The notes: generated from the letters alone by a model not told the origin. 59,143 bases of DNA from an uncultured Lachnospiraceae bacterium (GCA_910589385.1 CAJUTU010000023.1:1-59143), one strand, 5' to 3'; counted from the stretch's first letter, positions 1 through 8,564 are shown. Program-made: numbers and translations.

Positions 1-78
1 TTAAGAAATTTTCAAGGATCGTTGTCTATTGTTTAGTTATCAAGGTTCGTCGCTGCCCTTGTTTTCAACAGCTTAGAT
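1..78 (-). other. rRNA operon leader, gene lies off the left edge
   Basis: Read on the minus strand, this stretch contains CCTTGATAACTAAACAATAG and, shortly after, CCTTGAAAATTTC. These resemble the boxA-type antitermination and processing leader that precedes 16S rRNA (and recurs before 23S) in Bacillota. No mature rRNA sequence is inside the window, so the assignment rests on the leader and its strong promoter. The alternative is a leader of another stable RNA operon. Confidence 0.6.
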
Positions 79-108
79 ACTATATCACATCAGCTATCCA
101 ATTGTCAA
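79..108 (-). promoter_or_regulatory. rRNA operon promoter
   Basis: On the minus strand a TTGACA box (103-108) is followed after 18 bp by TATAGT (79-84). It points to the left edge and into a leader of the kind that precedes 16S rRNA in Firmicutes. Confidence 0.7.
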
Positions 109-116
109 GAACTTTT

Positions 117-323
117 TTATTTATTTTTTACTTTTTTTATTTCCGCTTTCCTCTCATGAGCCAGCTTGAAATATACTGCCATATTCTCTTCCTGTTTGTC
201 AAGAGTTTTGTCATTTTTCTCTCCTGCCGCCAAGCATATACCCGATATCGCAGTATGATGAAATGAAAGTCTCACAAGATACTTTTCATCCCAAGCAAGT
301 TTTTGGAAACAACGTGCTTGCAA
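117..323 (-). CDS. Small hypothetical protein (68 aa), doubtful
   Basis: The reading frame would start with TTG and encodes 68 residues. The middle looks protein-like, with a YLVRLSFHH segment followed by a charged helical tail rich in Lys and Glu. I do not recognise a family. The upstream region offers only a weak AGAAAGAG ribosome binding site and the frame stays open before the TTG, so the start is uncertain. It sits between tRNA-Ser and the rRNA promoter, both on the same strand, with its stop codon only a few bases before the promoter. It could be a real small gene, a remnant of one, or chance. Confidence 0.25.
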   Translation of the reverse strand: MQARCFQKLAWDEKYLVRLSFHHTAISGICLAAGEKNDKTLDKQEENMAVYFKLAHERKAEIKKVKNK

Positions 324-355
324 ATGAACTTCACTCTTTCTGAAAATACAGCAAA

Positions 356-445
356 CGGAGAAGGAGGGATTTGAACCCTCGCGCCGCTATCAACGACCTA
401 CTCCCTTTCCAGGGGAGCCCCTTCGGCCAGCTTGGGTACTTCTCC
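356..445 (-). tRNA. tRNA-Ser (anticodon GGA)
   Basis: The minus strand folds as a class II tRNA. Its acceptor stem GGAGAAG pairs with CTTCTCC, the anticodon loop is CTGGAAA (anticodon GGA), it has a long variable arm as expected for serine, and the T-loop is TTCAAAT. No CCA is encoded after the discriminator G. It reads UCC/UCU serine codons. Confidence 0.95.
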
Positions 446-461
446 AAAATGTCCGCTATTT

Positions 462-490
462 AATATACACGATTCTTCCACATTTGTCCA
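462..490 (-). promoter_or_regulatory. Promoter of tRNA-Ser
   Basis: TGGACA (485-490) and TATATT (462-467) are separated by 17 bp on the minus strand, about 17 bp before the mature tRNA 5' end. The rest of 446-650 is AT-rich and shows no gene. Confidence 0.5.
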
Positions 491-650
491 GTACTTTTTT
501 CATTTATTTTTATTTTTTTATTTTTTTCGCTATTTTCTGCTTGTTTAGGCTTCCTTCTAGCTATTGCTATGAGAACCGAACGGGCCGCCGGCATATACCG
601 ATGGCCCATAAACTCACTCCGATATTCAATCTTTATAATATGAAAGTCTT

Positions 651-1568
651 CTAATACATCCCAATTTTTTTTGGATCCTCCACGCCTTCAGGCTTTTCGT
701 CTATCCGTTGAATCATAACAAATGCAGCAGCCCCGAAAAATGCACAGGCCACAACAGAAACCGCGAGGCGTATAAAAGCAGAGCACATCCAAGTGAGAAC
801 TCCCGTTTCCGTAAGGATAAGAGATGTTATATTTGCTGTAATGTGCAGTAAAACCGCAGCTTTGAGGGAGCCGTATTTCTCATAAGCATACGCCAGGAGC
901 ATTCCCAGGCCGACCGCATAGAAAAGCTGCACCAGATTACCGTGGGTAAAACCAAACAGGAAAGAGATCCCTGCTGCAGCCGGCAAAAACCCCATCAGCT
1001 CCCGACACCTTTTAAATAGGATCCCTCTGAAAATCAATTCCTCTGAAATCGGGATAATGATTCCCAGACAAATCATCTGAACCGGAAATGACGGTGTATA
1101 AAAAACAGAAGATACATTTTTATACCCCTCACTTACAAATGCAAGATTTGTCATAACGATTAATACATTACCGCCTATACAGACCATAATCCCCAATATA
1201 ACGGTCCAGACATATTTCTGCAATGGCGCTTTTTTATTGACCGGAACATGCAGCACCTGCTCCAATTTTCTGTCTTTTTGAAACAACATTGCCATTACTG
1301 GAATCGTGCATAAAGCCGCAGCAGCAAGCATCTGGACTTGATAATGCGCTGCCGTTTCCAGCATTGCCGTCTGCATCTGCATTGCTGCACTGGCAATTTC
1401 TTCATTTGTCATAGCATCTTTCCAGGCCACAGACTGCATCATCTCAGGCATAGACAAAGCGAGCATTACCAATGCCGCGATTACGGCTGCGGCCCATTCA
1501 ATTCCCCAATATAGGAGAAATGGGCCGAATAGATGCCAGAATTTATTTTTCCTCGGAGTACAATTCAT
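651..1568 (-). CDS. CPBP-family intramembrane metalloprotease
   Basis: This 305-residue polytopic membrane protein carries the three signatures of the CPBP (Abi, Rce1-like) family. They are EELIFRG with the paired glutamates and arginine, FGFTHG with the first histidine, and HITAN with the second histidine and asparagine, all within the C-terminal half and all in or next to membrane helices. Family members are glutamate-type intramembrane proteases; bacterial ones are linked to bacteriocin self-immunity or to processing of membrane proteins. The start has GGAG eight bases upstream. The gene overlaps the end of the upstream alanyl-tRNA editing gene by 26 bp, so the two are probably co-translated. 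The substrate cannot be told from the sequence. Confidence 0.85.
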   Translation of the reverse strand: MNCTPRKNKFWHLFGPFLLYWGIEWAAAVIAALVMLALSMPEMMQSVAWKDAMTNEEIASAAMQMQTAMLETAAHYQVQMLAAAALCTIPVMAMLFQKDRKLEQVLHVPVNKKAPLQKYVWTVILGIMVCIGGNVLIVMTNLAFVSEGYKNVSSVFYTPSFPVQMICLGIIIPISEELIFRGILFKRCRELMGFLPAAAGISFLFGFTHGNLVQLFYAVGLGMLLAYAYEKYGSLKAAVLLHITANITSLILTETGVLTWMCSAFIRLAVSVVACAFFGAAAFVMIQRIDEKPEGVEDPKKIGMY

Positions 1569-2835
1569 CTTTCCATCTCCTCACTTTCTCCTGCAGCCAT
1601 ATTTTTATCTCTTCTTCTGCCCCTTTCAAAGCGCCTTGCGCCATCTCTGGCTTCCCGCCGCCTCTGCCTGAAAAAGCAGTATTCATTTCTTTTGAAAGCT
1701 TCCGCATATCCAGACTTTTGCTTCCAATTACATAGCGATACCCTTCTTCTGTACTTCCACAGAACACAGCACACAATGCATGTCCTCTCTCCAGCACCAG
1801 ATTCATCAGAAGCCTTGGGCTTTCCCCCTCAAGCTCCGGCTCAAATAAACAGGCCGCATCGCCCTGCCCGTCAGTTTCTCTGGCTTTATACTTCAACATT
1901 TCTTTCTGCTGCTGTGCCAGCCGAAGCTTAAGCTGCCCGCACTCTTCTTTTAAATAATCCACTGCTTGCGCCGTCTCATCTTCCTTTGCACAAAGAGCAG
2001 CACAGATTTGCTTCACAGAAACTGATTTCTTACCATAATCCGCAAGGGCTCTGAAGCCACAGAGCATAGTAACCCGCACGCCGCCTTTATAACGCTGTAC
2101 ATTGGTCAGCTTGACCATGCCGATTTCCCCGGTCCTATCCACATGTGGCGCACAACAGGCGCAGACATCATATCCGGGAACCGTAACAATACGGACCTGC
2201 CCTTCAATCCCTATCTTGCTGCGGTAATCCAAGGCCAAAAGTTCCTCTTTCGTGGGATAAGAAACCTGGATTTCTAAATTTTTTACCACAGCTTCATTTG
2301 CCTTGTATTCGATCTCACGCAATTCTTCTCTCGTGATCTCGCCGTTGAAATCCATGGTGCAGTCTTCACTGCCAAGGTGGAACCCTACATTATCATATCC
2401 AAATATTCTGTGTACCAGGCCTGACACGATATGCTCCCCGGTATGCTGCTGCATTTTCATAAAACGCTCCGGCCAGTCAATGGTGCCAGACACAAGGCAT
2501 CCCACTGGCACCGGGATATTTGTAATGTGCCGGATTTTTTCGTCGGATTCCTGTACATCCACAACCCGGATTTTTTCAGAAATGTCCTGTCCCCCCATAT
2601 TCGAGGATATTTCATCTGCACTGGTGAAAGACTCATCTGTTACTGTCTCAGGCTCTGCCGGGAACTGTGGCCTCATTTCCAGCCATCCGGTATCCGCATA
2701 CTGTCCTCCTCCCTCCGGGAAAAAGACTGTCCGGTCAAGGATCACATGATATTGCTCCCCGTCCGGAATACATTCCACCACCTTTGCATGAAATGTCTGC
2801 ATATGACTGTTCTGATAAAATAATTTTTCTGTCAT
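1543..2835 (-). CDS. Alanyl-tRNA editing protein, AlaX-L type with DHHA1 domain
   Basis: The 430-residue protein resembles the editing half of alanyl-tRNA synthetase. The N-terminus has the small beta-barrel motif FFPEGGGQYADTG. The zinc-binding editing site follows as HTGEHIVSG (HxxxH) and, later, CACCAPHVDRTG, which supplies the Cys and His ligands. The C-terminal part has a coiled-coil stretch and ends in a DHHA1 domain with SGRGGGKPEMAQG. The family hydrolyses Ser-tRNA(Ala) or Gly-tRNA(Ala) in trans and so protects translation. There is no aminoacylation domain, so it is not AlaRS itself. The gene lies 8 bp downstream of argS, which suggests a translation-quality operon that also contains the CPBP protease gene. 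Confidence 0.9.
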   Translation of the reverse strand: MTEKLFYQNSHMQTFHAKVVECIPDGEQYHVILDRTVFFPEGGGQYADTGWLEMRPQFPAEPETVTDESFTSADEISSNMGGQDISEKIRVVDVQESDEKIRHITNIPVPVGCLVSGTIDWPERFMKMQQHTGEHIVSGLVHRIFGYDNVGFHLGSEDCTMDFNGEITREELREIEYKANEAVVKNLEIQVSYPTKEELLALDYRSKIGIEGQVRIVTVPGYDVCACCAPHVDRTGEIGMVKLTNVQRYKGGVRVTMLCGFRALADYGKKSVSVKQICAALCAKEDETAQAVDYLKEECGQLKLRLAQQQKEMLKYKARETDGQGDAACLFEPELEGESPRLLMNLVLERGHALCAVFCGSTEEGYRYVIGSKSLDMRKLSKEMNTAFSGRGGGKPEMAQGALKGAEEEIKIWLQEKVRRWKDELYSEEK

Positions 2836-2843
2836 AGCCCCTT

Positions 2844-4610
2844 TTACATCCTTTCCGGCGCCTCAAATCCAAGAAGGTCTATACAAGTCTCCAACACCTG
2901 TTGTGTCAGCTGCAGCAGAGCAATATACCCTGCTTTTTTCTGGGCATCTTCCTCAGCCAGTATTCTTGTCTCATGGTAAAATTTATTAAATGCATTCGCC
3001 ACATCATAAATATAAGCGCAAAGCTTATGCGGAGCAATTTCCTCATATACAGTATCTATTATTTCATTAAATTTTGCAGTCTCCAGCATTAAAGCCTTCT
3101 CACATTCTTTGCAAGCTTCCCGGATGAGAAGCCCTTCTGCATGGTTTCCGCTTTCTTCATATTTATTGAGAATGGATTTGATACGGACAATGGTATATAA
3201 AATATACGGCCCCGTATTTCCTTCAAAAGAAGTAAACCTGTCCACGTCAAAGATATAGTCTTTGGACGCCTGATTGGACAAATCCCCGTACTTGACCGCG
3301 GCAAGCCCTACTATTTTCGCCGTCGCTCTCGCTTCCTCTGTATCTACGGTCCGGTTGTCCATAATCTTTTTGAGCATCTCTTCTTCAATCTCACGAAGCA
3401 GGTTTTCCAGCCTCATGACGCCGCCTTCCCGCGTCTTAAAAGGTTTGCCGTCCTTTCCGTTCATGGTCCCGAATCCGAGGTACTTTAATTCCACATCCGG
3501 CCGCACGATCCCTGTTTTCTTCGCGCAGCGGAACACTTGTACAAAATGAAGTTCCTGCCGCTTATCTACCACATAAATAATTTTGTCTGGAGAATAGAGT
3601 TCCTCCCGTTCCACCAGCGTAGCAAGGTCTGTCGTATCATACAAAGCAGCTCCGTCTGATTTCAAGATCATGCAGGGCGGCACTGCCTTGTTGTCACTCT
3701 CCTCTGCCACATCCACGACCAGGGCTCCTTCATCATAATGAGCAAATCCTTTGTCCTTTAGCATTTCCACCATTTCCGGAATATATTTCTGTACGTCTGC
3801 TTCCCCTTTCCAAAGATCAAAATCCACTTTGAGAATCCCATAATTCTTTTTTAGATCTGACACGGAAACATTCATAATATGCTGCCAGATAGCACGGTAT
3901 CCCCGATGTCCGCTCTGCAGAAGATAGGTTGCATGTAATGCTTTCTCCCGATATTCTTCATGCTCCTTTGCATAAGCGCTGGCTGTGGGATAGATTTCTT
4001 CCAGCTCCCCGATTGTAAATGGAGGTTCTTTCGGATACTCACCGGTAAATTCTTCATCAAAATAAGGTAATTGGGGCTTGCGCGCCTCCAGTTCGGTAAT
4101 GATCAGCCCCATCTGGTATCCCCAGTCACCCAGATGGATATCCCCGATCACCCGGTTGCCTTTAAACCGGATGATCCGTTTTATACTCTCCCCAATAATC
4201 GCGGAACGCAGATGCCCTACATGCAGCGGCTTCGCCACATTAGGCCCGCCGTAATCAAGCATAACCGTTTTAGGTTCCTTCTCTTTCTCCACTCCTAAGT
4301 TTTCTGCCTGCGCCATCTCATTTAAAAATCCTGCTGCAAACATCGGATCCACTTTCAGATTAATAAAGCCTGGACGGACTGCCTCTGCCGAGCACAGACA
4401 TTGGCTCTCCTGTAGATGCGCCACGATATCCTCCGCAATCATAAGCGGCGCCTTTTTGTAGGCCTTCGCAGCCGCCATCGCCCCATTACACTGATATTCG
4501 CACAGATCTGGCCGGTTCGACAAAGTCACCTTTGCATAAACCGCATCATAACCTGCTGCTTGAAATGCCTGTTCCATCTCCATTGTTATAAGGTTCAGCA
4601 ATGTCTTCAC
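2844..4610 (-). CDS. argS: Arginyl-tRNA synthetase
   Basis: This class I aminoacyl-tRNA synthetase charges tRNA-Arg. Visible features are an N-terminal Add1 domain (NRPDLCEYQCNGA), the HIGH-type signature GPNVAKPLHVGHLRSA, and the Rossmann core with GDWGYQMG. In place of KMSK it has GKPFKTREGGVMRL, as in other bacterial ArgRS without canonical KMSK. The C-terminal anticodon-binding domain ends in LGFEAPERM. I place the start at the GTG at 4610 (588 aa) because GGAG lies about ten bases before it. The frame is open further upstream to a GTG at 4658, but that has no ribosome binding site. The divergent neighbour is nfo. Confidence 0.93.
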   Translation of the reverse strand: MKTLLNLITMEMEQAFQAAGYDAVYAKVTLSNRPDLCEYQCNGAMAAAKAYKKAPLMIAEDIVAHLQESQCLCSAEAVRPGFINLKVDPMFAAGFLNEMAQAENLGVEKEKEPKTVMLDYGGPNVAKPLHVGHLRSAIIGESIKRIIRFKGNRVIGDIHLGDWGYQMGLIITELEARKPQLPYFDEEFTGEYPKEPPFTIGELEEIYPTASAYAKEHEEYREKALHATYLLQSGHRGYRAIWQHIMNVSVSDLKKNYGILKVDFDLWKGEADVQKYIPEMVEMLKDKGFAHYDEGALVVDVAEESDNKAVPPCMILKSDGAALYDTTDLATLVEREELYSPDKIIYVVDKRQELHFVQVFRCAKKTGIVRPDVELKYLGFGTMNGKDGKPFKTREGGVMRLENLLREIEEEMLKKIMDNRTVDTEEARATAKIVGLAAVKYGDLSNQASKDYIFDVDRFTSFEGNTGPYILYTIVRIKSILNKYEESGNHAEGLLIREACKECEKALMLETAKFNEIIDTVYEEIAPHKLCAYIYDVANAFNKFYHETRILAEEDAQKKAGYIALLQLTQQVLETCIDLLGFEAPERM

Positions 4611-4798
4611 GTTATTCACTCTCCATATTTTTTCTCTTTTCTTTTGCCATTTTATCACCTATAATGATTTCTAGCAAGCATTCCGCAAAGAAACTTATTA
4701 AAGGTTACAGTTCAGTCACATACTGTTATGTCTGTACAAGAATTTATCAGCATGGCGGATGACGAGTGGACTATAACAATCAACGAAAGGATAATGTT

Positions 4799-5704
4799 AT
4801 GATAAAAATTGGTTCTCACGTAGGCATGAGCGGCAAGGAAATGCTGCTGGGTTCCGCAAAAGAAGCAGTCTCCTATGGCGCAGACACATTTATGTTTTAT
4901 ACCGGCGCTCCACAGAATACCCGGCGCAAAGAATTGAACGATCTGAACATTGAGCCTGCCTGGGTATATATGAAAGAACACGGCATTGATGAGATCATCG
5001 TCCACGCGCCTTATATCATTAATTTGGGGAATTCTGTAAAGCCGGAGACTTTTCGGCTGGGAGTCGAATTTCTGGAAAAGGAGATCCAACGCACCATTGC
5101 GTGTGGGAGCCATTTGCTCATCCTTCATCCCGGCTCTCATGTAGGCGAAGGCGTGGATACGGGAATTGCCCAGGTCATTAAAGGATTAAATGAAGTCCTG
5201 GCCAAGGATATGGACTGCTGTATCGCGCTGGAAACGATGGCTGGAAAAGGCTCTGAACTGGGGCGTACCTTTGAAGAACTGGCCCGCATCTATGACGGAG
5301 TCATATTGAATGAAAAGCTGCGTGTTTGTTTTGACACCTGCCACACAAGCGACAGTGGATACGACATCATTCAGCATTTTGATGATGTCATGGAGCAATT
5401 TGACCAGATCTTAGGGAAAGAGCAGATTGCCGTCTTCCACATTAATGACAGCAAGAACGCATCCGGCGCCGCAAAAGACCGCCATGCAAATATCGGGTTT
5501 GGAGAAATCGGATTTGACGCGCTTTGCCATATTGTCCACCATAAAGATTTTGAGCTGATACCCAAAATCCTGGAGACACCTTATGTTCCAGATTTGGAAA
5601 ATCCGAAAAAATCTTATGCGCCTTATAAATATGAGATCCAAATGCTTCGTAACCGGCGGTTTGATCCCGATCTTCTGGAAAAAATACGAGGCAGCGCGCC
5701 TTAA
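4799..5704 (+). CDS. nfo: Endonuclease IV, AP endonuclease
   Basis: This base-excision repair enzyme cleaves DNA 5' to abasic sites. The 301-residue TIM barrel shows the trinuclear zinc ligands and family signatures in order: GSHVGMSG at the N-terminus, HAPYIINLGN, LILHPGSH, ALETMAGKGSELG, CFDTCH, HINDSKNASGAAKDRHANIG and KILETP. The ATG at 4799 is chosen because AAAGG lies eight bases before it; an in-frame ATG 33 bases further upstream has no such site. It is one of the few plus-strand genes in this half and is transcribed divergently from argS. Confidence 0.95.
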   Translation: MIKIGSHVGMSGKEMLLGSAKEAVSYGADTFMFYTGAPQNTRRKELNDLNIEPAWVYMKEHGIDEIIVHAPYIINLGNSVKPETFRLGVEFLEKEIQRTIACGSHLLILHPGSHVGEGVDTGIAQVIKGLNEVLAKDMDCCIALETMAGKGSELGRTFEELARIYDGVILNEKLRVCFDTCHTSDSGYDIIQHFDDVMEQFDQILGKEQIAVFHINDSKNASGAAKDRHANIGFGEIGFDALCHIVHHKDFELIPKILETPYVPDLENPKKSYAPYKYEIQMLRNRRFDPDLLEKIRGSAP

Positions 5705-5731
5705 AGACGAGTAAAATCCAGATCCATTTTT

Positions 5732-5780
5732 CATGACATGTAAAGAATCTGCTGCCGGCAGGTTCTTTCACGTGCCATGG
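5732..5780. other. Long hairpin between nfo and tRNA-Arg
   Basis: An imperfect inverted repeat runs from CATGACATGTAAAGAA to its partner ending in CACGTGCCATG, around a CTGCCGGCAG core. There is no clear T-run on either side, so it may end the convergent transcripts of nfo and tRNA-Arg without being a canonical intrinsic terminator. Confidence 0.4.
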
Positions 5781-5791
5781 CATAAAAATAA

Positions 5792-5863
5792 CACGTCTGG
5801 GCGGGATCGAACCGCCGCACCTGCCTCCGGAGGGCAGTGCTCTATCCACTGAGCTACAGACGT
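5792..5863 (-). tRNA. tRNA-Arg (anticodon CCG)
   Basis: The minus strand gives a 72-nt cloverleaf. The acceptor ACGTCTG pairs with CAGACGT, the D-arm is GCTC/GAGC, the anticodon stem is CTGCC/GGCAG with loop CTCCGGA (anticodon CCG), and the T-arm is GGCGG/CCGCC with TTCGATC. The discriminator is G and CCA is not encoded. It reads CGG codons. Confidence 0.95.
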
Positions 5864-5913
5864 GTATTGCGTATTTCAGAAAATGTAACATTATTCCCCT
5901 AAACGCATTTGTT

Positions 5914-5942
5914 ATTGTAACATAAATCCTGGCAAAAGTAAA
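5914..5942 (-). promoter_or_regulatory. Promoter of tRNA-Arg
   Basis: TTTACT (5937-5942) and TACAAT (5914-5919) are 17 bp apart on the minus strand, about 50 bp before the mature tRNA. Confidence 0.45.
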
Positions 5943-6001
5943 GAACGAATTTTTAAAAAACCTTTGAAAAAGCTGTGCTTCGTAACAAAAAACGCTTTAA
6001 G

Positions 6002-6098
6002 ACCAGGCTGGTGTACCGACATGTCCGCCTGGTTAGTTCAAAAATATGTCAGTACACCAGAACCTGTAGTTCATCCCCTGACCGGACATGAACTACAG
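6002..6098 (-). other. Pair of long hairpins with an alternative terminator-like stem
   Basis: Two inverted repeats lie side by side just after the DUF5688-like gene. CTGTAGTTCAT (6064-6074) pairs with 6088-6098, and TGGTGTACYGACAT pairs between 6009-6022 and 6046-6059. A third possible stem, ACCAGGC/GCCTGGT (6027-6033 with 6002-6008 on the minus strand), competes with the second and is followed within a few bases by a T6 tract. The simplest reading is the transcription end of the gene ending at 6120. The mutually exclusive stems also allow a regulated terminator or a small RNA. Confidence 0.5.
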
Positions 6099-6119
6099 CG
6101 GCACCATAAGGATTCACTT

Positions 6120-7046
6120 TCAACAGTTTACATATTTCCTCATCGTCAGTCTTCTTGCCTTTCTTTCATAAATATACGCATGATTGCTTAAAAGTTCTTC
6201 TTCCTCTACATGTGTCTCGTTGATCTCTGCCACCATTGCATCCATTTCATCCGGCGCCATCCCCTTTGATTCCGGCACCAGTACAACCTCGTGCACACTG
6301 CTCGGCAGCACATAATAGTCGTCTCCAAGGATTCTGCCCGCCATATCAAGCACTTCCGGATATGCGATACATGCCGCGCCTAAACTGCGGATCGGGTTTG
6401 ACAGTACATACATAAAATCTCCGTCCGGCTTTTGTATTCCTTCCAGCAGATTTTTCCTTTCTCCGGATGCACAATGCAAAATCTCGTCAACCGCCTGCTG
6501 CATAGTAAACAACTGCGCCGGAAGGAGTCTCTTCGCATTTTCACATGCCATCGAAAACAATTCTTCCTTTGTCACATCCCAGCTTTGCAGATGTTGGCTG
6601 CCCACCGTCATGGTGGCCGTCCCCTGCTGATTGATATCCAAAAGCGCATAAAATACAATACTTAAATCCAGCAGTTCCATATGGGGTATACTTTTTAATA
6701 ATTCCTGATTCTTCTCTGTATTTATCAGCTTAAATACAATCTTGTCCCGGATCGAATCATAATGTTCAATCCTTGATGTATTCCAGGATTTATCACATCT
6801 TATCGTATGGTAAAACTTCAAGATGTCTTCTACGATTTCATCCATAGATTCTCCCTTTGAAAAGCGTTCATAAAACTCTTCCAGATAAATCGTCGGAGAA
6901 ATATTGACCCCTGGAGCCTCCACAAGCATCCCTTTTTTCACCTTGCCATTATTTTTTACCGCCGTATACAGGCTTGCCGTAACACCTCCCTCTAGTTTCC
7001 GATTCATTTTCTTTTCTATTGCGCATATAAATTCCTGATATTCCAT
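6120..7046 (-). CDS. DUF5688-family protein
   Basis: The 308-residue soluble protein resembles the DUF5688 family common in Lachnospiraceae, whose function is unknown. It begins with MEYQEFICAIEKKMN and has the motif VNISPTIYLEEFYERF near residue 55. Its C-terminal part has LGDDYYVLPSSVHEVVLVPE, a segment that looks like a conserved strand-loop core. No signal peptide or membrane segment is seen. I chose the ATG at 7046 because AAGGAG lies four bases upstream; the frame continues nine codons further without a ribosome binding site. A strong promoter lies about 100 bp upstream and the gene appears to be monocistronic. Confidence 0.75.
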   Translation of the reverse strand: MEYQEFICAIEKKMNRKLEGGVTASLYTAVKNNGKVKKGMLVEAPGVNISPTIYLEEFYERFSKGESMDEIVEDILKFYHTIRCDKSWNTSRIEHYDSIRDKIVFKLINTEKNQELLKSIPHMELLDLSIVFYALLDINQQGTATMTVGSQHLQSWDVTKEELFSMACENAKRLLPAQLFTMQQAVDEILHCASGERKNLLEGIQKPDGDFMYVLSNPIRSLGAACIAYPEVLDMAGRILGDDYYVLPSSVHEVVLVPESKGMAPDEMDAMVAEINETHVEEEELLSNHAYIYERKARRLTMRKYVNC

Positions 7047-7146
7047 AATTCTCCTTTCTTTCTGCGCATCCATCTGAAATTAAAATGAGAAAGCTGACAC
7101 CGAAACTGTGTCTTAGAAATTGATTTGAATAATATTTGGTGTATAG

Positions 7147-7175
7147 ATTATAATGGATTGGTGCAAAAAATGCAA
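7147..7175 (-). promoter_or_regulatory. Promoter of the DUF5688-like gene
   Basis: TTGCAT (7170-7175), a 17-bp spacer and a perfect TATAAT (7147-7152) on the minus strand. The rest of 7047-7255 shows no convincing gene. Confidence 0.65.
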
Positions 7176-7255
7176 CCACTTTTTATAGAAAATATATCTG
7201 GCAAAAATCCTTTTTTCACACTATCAAAAATTATTTTGTCATACAAACTTTTTCT

Positions 7256-7302
7256 CGCAAAAAACATCCAGCCTATAAAAACTATTTTCAACAGGCTGGA
7301 TG
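7256..7302 (-). terminator. Terminator of efp
   Basis: CATCCAGCCT (7265-7274) and AGGCTGGATG (7293-7302) form a 10-bp stem on the minus strand, followed by TTTTTTG. Confidence 0.8.
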
Positions 7303-7385
7303 GCTGCTATTCAACGTCATTTCGCTTGCATGCACAAATCAGCCGACAAAACTGTCTGCCGCTGCTATACCGCTTTTCATTTTGC

Positions 7386-7943
7386 TTATACTCTTGACAG
7401 ATATTCTCCCGTACGTGTATCGATCTTTAATACATCTCCGGTCTCAACAAACAGCGGCACCATAACCGTAGCACCGGTCTCAACCGTAGCTGGTTTCGTA
7501 GCGCCCTGTGCCGTATCGCCCTTGAATCCAGGCTCTGTCTCTGTAATTGCCAGTTCTACAAACAACGGCGGCTCTACAGAGAATACATTGCCTTTGTGAG
7601 AGCAGATCTTTACATTCTCATTCTCCTTCACAAACTTCAGCGCATCTCCAACCACTTCAGAGTTCAACGCAATCTGGTCATAAGTCTCTACATCCATAAA
7701 GTTATATAAATCCCCGTCCTGATACAGATACTGCATTTCCTTTCTGTCGATATGAGCTTTTGGGAACTTCTCAGTGGGCCGGAATGTCTTCTCAACTACG
7801 CCTCCACTGATGATATTTTTCAATTTGGTTCTGACGAACGCTGCGCCTTTTCCCGGTTTTACATGCTGGAATTCCAAAATCTGGTAAATATTTCCTTCAA
7901 TCTCAACGGTAACACCATTCTTAAATTCTCCTGCTGCGATCAT
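7386..7943 (-). CDS. efp: Elongation factor P
   Basis: EF-P binds ribosomes stalled at polyproline and speeds peptide bond formation. The 185-residue protein has the three-domain layout. The N-terminal KOW-like domain contains the loop KPGKGAAF with the modifiable lysine at position 32. The C-terminal OB fold ends in VDTRTGEYLSRV-type sequence, read here as IDTRTGEYLSRV. I chose the ATG at 7943 because AGGAGG precedes it. The gene has its own promoter directly after yqeG and its own terminator. No lysine-modification enzyme gene is visible nearby. Confidence 0.95.
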   Translation of the reverse strand: MIAAGEFKNGVTVEIEGNIYQILEFQHVKPGKGAAFVRTKLKNIISGGVVEKTFRPTEKFPKAHIDRKEMQYLYQDGDLYNFMDVETYDQIALNSEVVGDALKFVKENENVKICSHKGNVFSVEPPLFVELAITETEPGFKGDTAQGATKPATVETGATVMVPLFVETGDVLKIDTRTGEYLSRV

Positions 7944-8007
7944 TTGTAATCCTCCTTCAACTGCGCATCTGCGCATAATTATAACCATAAGCAGTCAACT
8001 GTTTATC

Positions 8008-8036
8008 ATTCTATAATAATTTCCTGTTTTTTTCAA
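8008..8036 (-). promoter_or_regulatory. Promoter of efp
   Basis: TTGAAA (8031-8036) and TAGAAT (8008-8013) are separated by 17 bp on the minus strand. Confidence 0.5.
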
Positions 8037-8047
8037 CCTTTTTTTGA

Positions 8048-8548
8048 TCAACGGCGTGAACTGCGCTTATAAAAATAAAGCACGATCCGTTCCAGATAAC
8101 GCTTCAGCACAATCTGGATCTCTTCTTTTGGATAAATCGGTTTCACAAGGATATTGCGGATTCCTGCACGTTTTGCGCCCCATACATCCGTAAATAGCTG
8201 GTCACCTACAAAAATCGTATTTGTCCGGTCTGTCCCCATGGTCTCCATCGCGCGGATGTAATTTTTCGTGGACGGCTTATGTGCATTGTAAATATAGTTC
8301 GTCCCAATCTCCGCATTAAATAGCTTCACACGGAATTCCTGATTATTGGAGATGAGGCACGTAGAAAACCCCATCGCATGCAGCTGGCCAAACAATTTTT
8401 TTGCCCTTTCATCCGCAGGCGCGCCATGGGGCACTAACGTATTATCAATGTCGAATATGACCCCCCGGTATCCTTCCATATATAATTTTTCAAACGGAAT
8501 AATATAAGTAGATGCTACATATTCATCCGGAAAAAACATATCAAACAA
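8048..8548 (-). CDS. YqeG-family HAD-IIIA phosphatase
   Basis: The 166-residue protein is a small HAD phosphatase. Motif I is FDIDNTLV, with nucleophile and acid-base aspartates. Motif II is the SNN of CLISNNQE. The lysine is in HKPSTKNY, and motif III is GDQLFTDVWGAKRAG. YqeG (phosphatidylglycerophosphatase GEP4-like) proteins dephosphorylate a small substrate that is not known for most bacteria. I accept a TTG start at 8548, since AGGAGG lies eight bases before it; the next ATG is too far from that site. It follows the chorismate mutase/shikimate kinase gene by 16 bp, so the two are likely in one operon. Confidence 0.88.
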   Translation of the reverse strand: MFDMFFPDEYVASTYIIPFEKLYMEGYRGVIFDIDNTLVPHGAPADERAKKLFGQLHAMGFSTCLISNNQEFRVKLFNAEIGTNYIYNAHKPSTKNYIRAMETMGTDRTNTIFVGDQLFTDVWGAKRAGIRNILVKPIYPKEEIQIVLKRYLERIVLYFYKRSSRR

Positions 8549-8564
8549 GATTTCATCCTCCTTG

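Noticed and set aside
2303..2823. Long plus-strand frames across the alanyl-tRNA editing gene
   Set aside because: They have no ribosome binding sites, Pro/Ser/His-rich composition and lie opposite a conserved gene. They are shadows.
4611..4660. A 12-codon frame (MAKEKRKNMESE) just before argS, with its own AGGTGA, as a possible leader peptide
   Set aside because: It contains a single Arg codon and no terminator/antiterminator stems, and a possible -10 box lies over its ribosome binding site. Chance is more likely.
7125..7397. A 90-codon plus-strand frame between the DUF5688-like gene and efp
   Set aside because: It runs across the efp terminator hairpin and the DUF5688-like promoter, and has no ribosome binding site.
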